A stretch of 36,989 bases of DNA, taken from Actinomycetes bacterium (GTDB lineage Bacteria; Actinomycetota; Thermoleophilia; BMS3ABIN01). Location: the NCBI GenBank assembly GCA_024275795.1, contig JAJRYJ010000048.1:1-36989 (forward strand), in the 5' to 3' direction. Numbering within the stretch: position 1 is the first letter of the stretch; each line of letters begins with the position of its first letter. Below the pieces are notes generated by a model. It saw only the letters and a program-made list of their open reading frames with translations. It was not told where the DNA came from and did no database searches. A program made the translations under genes and the position numbers. Positions 1 through 6,412 of the stretch are shown one piece after another.

Positions 1-250
1 AGCCGGTCAGATGCAGCAGAGAATAGAGCAGCATCGACCCGTGGCCGGCGGAGAGGATGAAGCGGTCGCGGTTGGGCCAGGCCGGCTCCGTCGGATCGAA
101 ATTGAGGAACTTCGTCCACAGCACATAGGCCATGGGCGCCGCTCCCATGGGCATCCCCGGATGTCCGGAGTTGGCTTTCTGGACGCCGTCAACCGCAAGG
201 AAACGGATGGTATTGACGCACTTCTGATCCAAATCGGTAGCCTTGGTCAT
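1..250 (-). CDS. tkt: Transketolase, N-terminal part (gene runs off the left edge)
   Basis: The first 83 codons are present. Transketolase is a thiamine-diphosphate enzyme that moves two-carbon ketol units between sugar phosphates in the non-oxidative pentose phosphate pathway. The fragment starts [10 protein letters not shown] and contains the family signature [18 protein letters not shown] near residues 29-46, then the [20 protein letters not shown] segment that carries the diphosphate-side His. Both agree with the usual transketolase N terminus in order and spacing. The ATG at 248-250 follows a GGAGGT ribosome site seven bases upstream, which fixes the start. The gene is divergent from tRNA-Lys. 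Catalytic residues beyond residue 83 lie outside the window, so the activity is assigned by family only. Confidence 0.95.
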   Translation of the reverse strand, partial: MTKATDLDQKCVNTIRFLAVDGVQKANSGHPGMPMGAAPMAYVLWTKFLNFDPTEPAWPNRDRFILSAGHGSMLLYSLLHLTG

Positions 251-301
251 CTGACCTCCACCAGTCGAGCTGGCTGATAGCTTCTGGAGCGTTACCATTC
301 T

Positions 302-314
302 CCCCGATTTGGGG
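302..314. other. Small GC hairpin in the tkt / tRNA-Lys intergenic region
   Basis: CCCC-GATTT-GGGG, with one further T-A pair, lies in the 200-base gap between tkt and the tRNA-Lys promoter. There is no T run. No riboswitch consensus was recognised in the rest of this gap. It may be part of the tkt leader. Confidence 0.3.
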
Positions 315-404
315 AAGGTGAATCAACCCCTTCAGGGAAAAACCGCGGCGCAGCGGGGAAATCGTGCCGCTGCTGTACGGGAAAGCATCCCGCCGGTGTG
401 ACGT

Positions 405-433
405 TTGCCCGCCTGCAGGGGGCTGGCTATACT
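405..433 (+). promoter_or_regulatory. Sigma-70-type promoter of tRNA-Lys
   Basis: TTGCCC at 405-410, a 17-base spacer and TATACT at 428-433. The expected start near 440 lies just upstream of the mature tRNA at 454. Confidence 0.75.
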
Positions 434-453
434 ATATCGCGTGAATGATGCGT

Positions 454-529
454 GGGCCGTTAGCTCAGTTGGTAGAGCACCGGACTTTTAATCCGGGTGT
501 CGCAGGTTCGATCCCTGCACGGCTCACCA
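454..529 (+). tRNA. tRNA-Lys (UUU)
   Basis: A 76-base cloverleaf. The acceptor arm GGGCCGT pairs with ACGGCTC (one G-U), the discriminator is A and CCA is encoded at 527-529. The anticodon stem CCGGA/TCCGG encloses CTTTTAA with anticodon TTT at 487-489. The T loop is GGTTCGATCC. Confidence 0.97.
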
Positions 530-547
530 GTTTCTTCCGCTACCGGT

Positions 548-760
548 TCAACCGGCTTTCTTCAACTTTTCGGCCCCCCAGACCTTGATAACGGATTGCC
601 GGGTGACACCGAGCCGTTCGGCCTTCTTGTCAAGGGATCGGACCATCCATAGGGGGAAATCCACGTTTACCCTTTTTACATCTGGGCGGGCCGTTTTGCG
701 TTATCCAGATCCAGGTATTCGGTTATGTCTTTGCCCTGGTCAAAGATCCTTAGCTTTCAT
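548..760 (-). pseudogene. Decayed CopG/BrnA-type antitoxin gene
   Basis: Read on the minus strand, the ATG at 758-760 opens MKAKDL and meets a TGA after six codons (740-742). The next frame continues FDQGKDITEYLDLDNAKRP. A further frame gives KRVNVDFPLWMVRSLD, then AERLGVTRQSVIKVW, and ends AEKLKKAG at a TGA at 548-550. These pieces in order are the familiar short CopG/BrnA-like antitoxin: an acidic N terminus, an 'RVNVDFP' ribbon strand and a 'LGVTRQ' helix. At least two frameshifting deletions separate them. The gene follows the toxin remnant, as in intact toxin-antitoxin pairs. I infer that no functional antitoxin is made. A sequencing error is unlikely to explain two frameshifts plus the damage in the toxin. 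Confidence 0.7.
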
Positions 761-892
761 AGGGTTCGATCTCCTCCTTTCTATTTTTCCGATAACAATC
801 TTTCGCGGTTCATCAGTTGTTCTCAGCGGTATCTCGAGCAGTTCCGGGTCATCCCACAACTTCTGTGCCTCAATACCAATCAGTATAAAAAA
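761..892 (-). pseudogene. Decayed BrnT-type toxin gene, central fragment
   Basis: After an in-frame TGA (893-895), the minus strand reads FFILIGIEAQKLWDDP, then ELLEIPLRTTDEPRKIVIGKI. This matches the middle of BrnT-type RNase toxins, where 'EAQ..WDDPDLLEIP...DEPR..VIGK' is typical. The N-terminal ~25 residues with the usual 'FEWDENKA' start are gone. The C-terminal half that carries the remaining active-site residues is replaced by an in-frame run into the antitoxin start. AAAGGAGG just before the antitoxin ATG is the old ribosome site of the second gene. I assign the family from the motif order; no catalytic function is expected. Confidence 0.65.
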
Positions 893-933
893 TCAACCTG
901 TCAAGGACTATGTAGTTTCGCCTCCCGGACATC

Positions 934-939
934 TATAAT
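934..939 (+). promoter_or_regulatory. -10 box placed for leaderless transcription of the LVIVD protein gene
   Basis: A perfect TATAAT ends six bases before the ATG at 946, so the transcript should start at or next to the start codon. No Shine-Dalgarno sequence precedes the ATG. No good -35 box is visible (TGTAGT at the 17-base position). Confidence 0.55.
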
Positions 940-945
940 TAACGG

Positions 946-3816
946 ATGGGTCAGGCAAGCGAAACCGTCATCGGGGCATCCAATATCATCTTGCGTTCAG
1001 TATTCCTGCTGATCATCTTTGTCACGGCGACCCCGGCGCTGGCGGCACGGGACGCGGCAGCCGCCGTCCCCATCTCCCAGGTGGTCTCTTCCCCGACTCA
1101 TCCCGACGAGAACACCTGGTATTCCAATGATGATCCCGTCCTCGAGCTGGCGCCGCCGGCAAGTATAGCCGGTGTCTACAGCGCGGCTCCGCGCGTCAAT
1201 CAAGTGGAGCTCGCGGGCGACTACGCCTGCCTTGCCGCCGCCGGCAGCGGACTGCAGATAATCGACATCTCTGACCCGGCGTCCCCGGTGCTGACCGGTT
1301 CATACGACACGCCGGACAACGCCAGGGACGTCGCCGTATCCGGCGATTACGCCTATGTGGCCGACGGCTCCGGCGGCCTGCAGGTGGTCGACATCTCTGA
1401 CCCGGCGGCGCCGGCGCGGGCGGGCTCGCTGGACACCAGCGACTATATTTACAGCGTGACCGTCTCCGGAAATTACGCCTACCTGCTGGCTTACGCCCAG
1501 GACGGCGGCAGCGGCCTGCGCGTGGTCGACATCTCCGACCCGGCGGCGCCGTCCCAGGTGGCCTCGCTCAACACTCCCGGCGCCGCTCAGGAGCTGGTCT
1601 TGAGCGGTGACCATGCCTATGTGGCCGACTGGGCGAGCGGCCTGCAGATAATCAGCATCGCCGACCCGGCGGCTCCCGCCATTGCCGGTTCCATCGGCAC
1701 GCCCTACAACACCCTGAGCGTGGCGGTCGCCGGCGGCCATGCCTACGTGGTCGACCCCGGCATCGGGCTGAGGATAATCGACATCTCCGACCCGACGGCG
1801 CCTTTCCTTGCCGGCACGCAGGACACCGCCGGCTGGTACTATCACATCGCCGCCGCCGGCGGCTTCGTCTACCTGACCGATGGCGGCGGCGGGCTGCTGC
1901 GTATCTACGATATCGCCGACCCCGTCTCGCCGGCGCTGGTGCGTTCCCTCGATACCCGGGGCCTGACCCGCGGCCTGCGGGTCGTCGGCGACCACGTTTT
2001 CGCCGCTACGGGCAAGGACGGCCTCAAGGTCATCGACAGCAATATCTGGGCCGCCTTCTCCTATGTCTTCGACCAGTCACCCGCCACCATCCCCGACACG
2101 GTCTCGGAAGGCGTGGTCACCACTGTGTCTCCCGCTGATGTGAACGACGGCATCTGGTACATGCACCTGCGCGTCGCCGACCCCCGGGGCGTCTGGGGGG
2201 ACGCCACGCATCGCCGTGTCGCCATCGATACCGTTCCACCTGCAGTCACATATACGGGCCCCACGGGCGTGACCGGCGAAAGCCTGACAGTAACCGGCAC
2301 CTACAGCGAGAGCGATTCCCTCAGCGGCATCGATGCCGCCGGCGCCAGGGTGAAGCTCTTCAGCGGCAACGGTTTTTCGGAGTATCCCTGCACGGCAGCG
2401 GGCGGCGCCATCTCCTGTCCGGTGAGCGGACTGGGCAATTGCAGCCACGAGGCCACGGTCAGCATCGCCGATAACGCCGGCAACCGTGTCAGCGACAGCG
2501 GCGGTTTTATCGTCAGCGGCGCACCCCAAAACCTCTACCGCTCATATTTCGGCTGGTATGACAACGTGGGGGCCGCCGACTGGGTGCTGATGGCAACTCC
2601 TTACGGCGACGACGGCAGCGGCGCCGACCTCTTTTTCGACCTCAGGATAGGGGGGGCGGCCCGGACGCTGGAGCCGCTGCCGGGCCTGGCCGCCGGCCAG
2701 GCGCAGCCGGGAGATACCATATTCGCCCGCTATGACGGCCTGATGGCGGGGCCCGTGGAAGTGGGCTACCGTTTGATTGCGACAGCCGGCCCCGAACCCA
2801 GGGCAGTGGCCTCGCAGCGCATCCTCTGGGCCGGCGCTTCGCTGGAAGAGGTTCCGGCCGTGGAGGCGTCCCGCCTCTCCGACCATTTTTACTGGACCTG
2901 GTACGACCAGCTGAGCCCCGGCTACACCAACTGGGTACTGGTGACCAACCCGGATACGGATCCCATCTACTACGAGATAACCATCGGCGGCGCGGACCCG
3001 GGCGCCGGCGCCAGCGGCACCATCGCCCCCGGGGAGAGCGCCGCGCCCACTTTCCCCGGGACGATGGGCGGCCCGGTGGAGCTGCGCGCCTGGAGCGATG
3101 CCTCAAAGACCACACCCGCCAGGGTTGCTGCTTCACAGCGGGTGCTCTCCAACTACGGGCTCGCCTTCAACGAGGAGCCGGGCATACCGGCGGCGGAACT
3201 GGCGGACAGCTATTTCTGGACCTGGTACGATGAGCGGAGCGCCGGCGCCAGGGACTGGCTGCTGGTTGCCAACCCCGGCGGCGACCCCATCTATTACGAG
3301 ATAACCATCGCCGGCGAAGATCCCGGTCCGGGCGGCAGCGGCACCCTCGGCCCGGGAGAGCAGGCGGCTCCCCGCTTCCCCGGACTGATGGGCGGGCCGG
3401 TACGGGTCCAGGCGTGGACCGGGCCGGACAAGGGCACGCCCGCCGACATCATCGCCTCCCAGCGGGTCATCTGGGGTCCCTCGTTCGACGAGACCGCCGG
3501 CTTCGACCTGGGCAGGTGCGCCACTACGGACCGCTATCACTGGACCTGGTACGACCAGCAGAGCGCGGGCGCGACGGACTGGGTGGTCATAGCCAACCCG
3601 GGCGACGCCGCGGCCGATTACACCATACGCATCGGCACGGAAGTCGTGGACGGCGGCAGCATCGCTCCCGGCGAGAGCATCGGCAGGACCTTCCCGGGAC
3701 GCATGGGCGGCCCGGTGCAGGTGAGCGCCGACGCCACGGTCTTCGCCTCGCAGCGGGTGCTCTGGAACGGCCATTTCAACGAGACTCCGGGGACGGTGCT
3801 TGCCTGTGGAGCATGA
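946..3816 (+). CDS. Exported LVIVD seven-repeat propeller protein with C-terminal WTWYD repeat module
   Basis: This 956-residue protein has a signal peptide (residues 1-34, ending TPALAA). Residues about 84-366 hold seven copies of the LVIVD repeat ('GDYAYVADGSGGLQVVDISDP' pattern, about 47 residues each), enough for one seven-bladed propeller. An Ig-like segment follows (about 430-525), with DTVPP at its start and IADNAGN near its end. The last 425 residues are four repeats of the W.WYD / NWVLV.NP / GGPV / ASQRVLW type. Their aromatic cores start at residues 535 (a degenerate GWYD), 650, 758 and 866. LVIVD repeats are known from bacterial and archaeal surface proteins. I do not know a named family for the C-terminal module. 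There is no LPXTG or transmembrane anchor. The start is supported by the signal peptide and the leaderless -10. The stop lies 4 bases before the next start, so the two genes are probably co-transcribed. Confidence 0.9.
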   Translation: MGQASETVIGASNIILRSVFLLIIFVTATPALAARDAAAAVPISQVVSSPTHPDENTWYSNDDPVLELAPPASIAGVYSAAPRVNQVELAGDYACLAAAGSGLQIIDISDPASPVLTGSYDTPDNARDVAVSGDYAYVADGSGGLQVVDISDPAAPARAGSLDTSDYIYSVTVSGNYAYLLAYAQDGGSGLRVVDISDPAAPSQVASLNTPGAAQELVLSGDHAYVADWASGLQIISIADPAAPAIAGSIGTPYNTLSVAVAGGHAYVVDPGIGLRIIDISDPTAPFLAGTQDTAGWYYHIAAAGGFVYLTDGGGGLLRIYDIADPVSPALVRSLDTRGLTRGLRVVGDHVFAATGKDGLKVIDSNIWAAFSYVFDQSPATIPDTVSEGVVTTVSPADVNDGIWYMHLRVADPRGVWGDATHRRVAIDTVPPAVTYTGPTGVTGESLTVTGTYSESDSLSGIDAAGARVKLFSGNGFSEYPCTAAGGAISCPVSGLGNCSHEATVSIADNAGNRVSDSGGFIVSGAPQNLYRSYFGWYDNVGAADWVLMATPYGDDGSGADLFFDLRIGGAARTLEPLPGLAAGQAQPGDTIFARYDGLMAGPVEVGYRLIATAGPEPRAVASQRILWAGASLEEVPAVEASRLSDHFYWTWYDQLSPGYTNWVLVTNPDTDPIYYEITIGGADPGAGASGTIAPGESAAPTFPGTMGGPVELRAWSDASKTTPARVAASQRVLSNYGLAFNEEPGIPAAELADSYFWTWYDERSAGARDWLLVANPGGDPIYYEITIAGEDPGPGGSGTLGPGEQAAPRFPGLMGGPVRVQAWTGPDKGTPADIIASQRVIWGPSFDETAGFDLGRCATTDRYHWTWYDQQSAGATDWVVIANPGDAAADYTIRIGTEVVDGGSIAPGESIGRTFPGRMGGPVQVSADATVFASQRVLWNGHFNETPGTVLACGA
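2530..3813 (+). repeat. Four-unit WTWYD repeat module, copy 1
   Basis: Coding repeats with cores at nt 2548, 2893, 3217 and 3541. The last three are exactly 108 codons apart. Each unit runs aromatic-T-W-Y-D, N/D-W-V/L-L-V, NP, YEI, GG/GT, PG, MGGPV and ASQRV, then an acidic FNE or LEE turn ending in PG. Confidence 0.85.
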
Positions 3817-3820
3817 CGAC

Positions 3821-6412
3821 ATGTACAAACGCCTGAGAAACGTCGGCATCCTGTTCCTGCTGATCATGTTGTTGCTCGTCTCCCTGCTTCCACAGACATG
3901 GGGGATGCAATCCGAGGCAGGCGCGCAGGAAGTCGCGCTCCCGGCAGTAAGTTCCTCATATATATTCAGTCCCTACCCGCTGGCGCAGGTGCCGGCGTCC
4001 ACCGGCTTCGATTATCCCGTGGGCGGCACCCTGCACTACGAGGGCTACACCATCTATAACTGCTTCGGCTGCGACCTGGACTGGCCGGGCTTCCAGGGGC
4101 ACACGGGCGAGGATTTCTTCAACAACCGCGGCGGCGATCCGGTCTATGCCGTAACCGAGGGCAAGGTTATCTTCTCCGGCATGGGGCCCGGGCTCTGGGG
4201 GAACATCATCATCGTCCAGCACAAGGTCCGCGGCGTCACGCTCTATTCACAGTACGCTCATATGACCGACAGCTATGTGCAGGCGGGGCAGGTCGTCGGC
4301 CGCAGGCAGGTCATCGGCACCGTGGGGGAGACGGGCACCGTCGAGCCGCATCTGCATTTCGAGCTCAAGGACCCGGCAAAGATCGGGCACGGATACACGG
4401 GCCTCGGTTTCTCCGGAAATACCATCCACTCCAACGGCATCGCCTATTACAAGCCGTCCTGGTACATCGAGAGCAACCGCTACCTGGATTCCCCTTACGG
4501 CATGTTCGACTGGGTGCGGGCCGTTCCCCACGGCTTGAGCCTGAGCGGCTGGGGCTTCGACCCCAACAGCACGGAGCCGATCGCCGTCGACATCCTCATC
4601 GACGGCCAGTTCACGCTGTCCCTGACCGCCGACGAAACAAGGCCCGACATCGGCCGGTCCTTCCCAGGCATGGGTGACAACCATGGTTTTTCGGCTACCA
4701 TCGCCGCCGCAGCCGGCACCCATACGGTCTGCGCCCGCGGCTATAACGTGGGAGCGGGCAGCGACAGGGATATGGCCTGCCGGCAGGTCGAGGTGGGTGG
4801 CGACCCTTATGGCAGCGTCGAGAGTGTCGCCCTGGACGGGCAGGGCGGTATCGACGCCAGCGGCTGGGCCATCGACCCGGACACGGCGGCCCCGGTCCAG
4901 GTGAAGCTCACCGAGGCCGGCAGGCTGGTGGCGGTGGTCAGCGCCGATGAGCGGCGCGGGGACATCGAGGCCTCCTATCCCGGGTACGGTCCCTGGCACG
5001 GCTTCAGCGTCAAGCTGCCGGTGCTCACCGGTGAGGGAGAAGTATGCGCCTGGGGAGTGAACGCCGGCAGCGGCGATGACACCCTGCTCAGCTGCAGCAA
5101 TGTGAGCGGTGGCTGGGAAAGCTATCCACTCTCCGCCCCACCCGCGGGCCGCCACTACTACTGGCCCTGGTACGACAGCCGGGGCGGTTCCGACTGGGTG
5201 CTGATGGCGAGCCCCGAAGGCGCCGGCGAGCTCGACCTTGACCTGAACATCGCCGGTATGAGCCTTGACCTCTACAGTTTCGGCGGCCCCTCGCCGGCGG
5301 CCGGACAGACCGTTGCCGCCTCCTACGGCACGCTCATGGGCGGACCCGTGGTCGCCACCGTCCTCGGCGGCGAGCAGGCCGTCACCTCCCAGCGTGTGCT
5401 CTGGGGGGACAGCTCCCTGGAGGAAGTGGCCGGCATCGAGGAGTCCCGGCTCTCCTCTCACTATTACTGGACCTGGTACGACCAGCTCTCGCCCGGCTAC
5501 CTGAACTGGATACTGGTGGCGAACCCCAATTCCACACCGGTTTACTACGAGATAACCATCGCCGGGGAGGACCCCGGCCCAGGCGGCAGCGGCACTATCC
5601 AACCCGGCGGGAACGTGACGCCGGCTTTCGACGGGCGGATGGGTGGGCCGGTTGAGGTCAGGGCCTGGACCGACAGCGGCAGGACGGCGCCGGCGAACGT
5701 CGTCGCCTCCCAGCGTGTCCTTTCCGCCGCCGGCGAAGCCTTCAACGAGCTGCCCGGCATCCCCGCGGAGGAGCTCGACTCAAGCTATCTCTGGACCTGG
5801 TATGACGATGTGGAGGGTTCCAACTGGCTGCTGATAGCCAACCCGGACGCCGCCGCCGACATGTACTTCGAGGTCAAGATCGCCGGCAGCGTCGTTGATG
5901 ACGACGCGGGCATACCTATAGGTCCCGGGGAGTACATCGCGGCACGCTACGGTGTCATGGGCGGTCCGGTACAGGTCAGGACCTGGAGCGACGCAGCCCA
6001 TACGCAGGCGCTCGATTCAATCGCCTCCCAGCGCGTGGTCTGGGGTCCGTCATTCGGTGAGACACCGGGTTATCCACGAAACCTGCTCGCGGACATCCAC
6101 CGCTGGACGTGGTATGACCAGCAGAGCCCCGGGATGACCAACTGGGTGCTGGTGGCCAATCCCGACACGGCCCCAGTCTATTATGAGATATCGATGCCGG
6201 GCCTTGATACGGGAAACGACCCCGGGAGCAGCGGCACACTGGGGCCGGGAGGTATCGCCACACCTTCCTTCCCCGGCCTTATGGGAGGGCCAGTGGAAGT
6301 GAGGGCCTGGACGGGAAGCGACAAATCATCCCCGGCGCAAATCGTCGCCAGCCAGCGAACTCTTTATATGGGTCACTTCAACGAGGTGTTCGGAATAACC
6401 CCGGTCGATTAA
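3821..6412 (+). CDS. Exported M23 (LytM-type) peptidase with two GW-DP domains and C-terminal WTWYD repeat module
   Basis: This 864-residue exported protein is a probable zinc endopeptidase that cuts peptidoglycan cross-bridges. After an N-terminal signal segment (MYKRLRNVGILFLLIMLLL), residues about 60-190 form an M23 domain. It has both metal-binding motifs intact: H94-T-G-E-D98 and H177-L-H179 in PHLHFE. Two related segments follow (about 230-325 and 330-420), each with a 'GW.(F/I)DP' opening and an 'HGFS' near its end, as seen in actinobacterial cell-wall proteins. Four WTWYD repeats (cores at residues 448, 550, 658 and 762) fill the rest. The ATG at 3821 is preferred because GGAG sits nine bases upstream; a TTG at 3800 would extend the frame by seven residues without a ribosome site. 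Its stop overlaps the stop of the convergent gene that follows. Confidence 0.9.
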   Translation: MYKRLRNVGILFLLIMLLLVSLLPQTWGMQSEAGAQEVALPAVSSSYIFSPYPLAQVPASTGFDYPVGGTLHYEGYTIYNCFGCDLDWPGFQGHTGEDFFNNRGGDPVYAVTEGKVIFSGMGPGLWGNIIIVQHKVRGVTLYSQYAHMTDSYVQAGQVVGRRQVIGTVGETGTVEPHLHFELKDPAKIGHGYTGLGFSGNTIHSNGIAYYKPSWYIESNRYLDSPYGMFDWVRAVPHGLSLSGWGFDPNSTEPIAVDILIDGQFTLSLTADETRPDIGRSFPGMGDNHGFSATIAAAAGTHTVCARGYNVGAGSDRDMACRQVEVGGDPYGSVESVALDGQGGIDASGWAIDPDTAAPVQVKLTEAGRLVAVVSADERRGDIEASYPGYGPWHGFSVKLPVLTGEGEVCAWGVNAGSGDDTLLSCSNVSGGWESYPLSAPPAGRHYYWPWYDSRGGSDWVLMASPEGAGELDLDLNIAGMSLDLYSFGGPSPAAGQTVAASYGTLMGGPVVATVLGGEQAVTSQRVLWGDSSLEEVAGIEESRLSSHYYWTWYDQLSPGYLNWILVANPNSTPVYYEITIAGEDPGPGGSGTIQPGGNVTPAFDGRMGGPVEVRAWTDSGRTAPANVVASQRVLSAAGEAFNELPGIPAEELDSSYLWTWYDDVEGSNWLLIANPDAAADMYFEVKIAGSVVDDDAGIPIGPGEYIAARYGVMGGPVQVRTWSDAAHTQALDSIASQRVVWGPSFGETPGYPRNLLADIHRWTWYDQQSPGMTNWVLVANPDTAPVYYEISMPGLDTGNDPGSSGTLGPGGIATPSFPGLMGGPVEVRAWTGSDKSSPAQIVASQRTLYMGHFNEVFGITPVD
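5150..6409 (+). repeat. Four-unit WTWYD repeat module, copy 2
   Basis: Coding repeats with cores at nt 5162 (WPWYD), 5468, 5792 and 6104. Unit 2 opens WTWYDQLSPGY and unit 4 opens WTWYDQQSPGM. The same position-specific forms occur in copies 1 and 3. Confidence 0.85.

Noticed and set aside
251..404. Riboswitch upstream of tkt or tRNA-Lys
   Set aside because: Only a short CCCC/GGGG hairpin was seen; no match to a known riboswitch core.
4247..5602. A 451-codon open frame antisense to the M23 peptidase gene
   Set aside because: Shadow of repeats on the coding strand; no recognisable domain.
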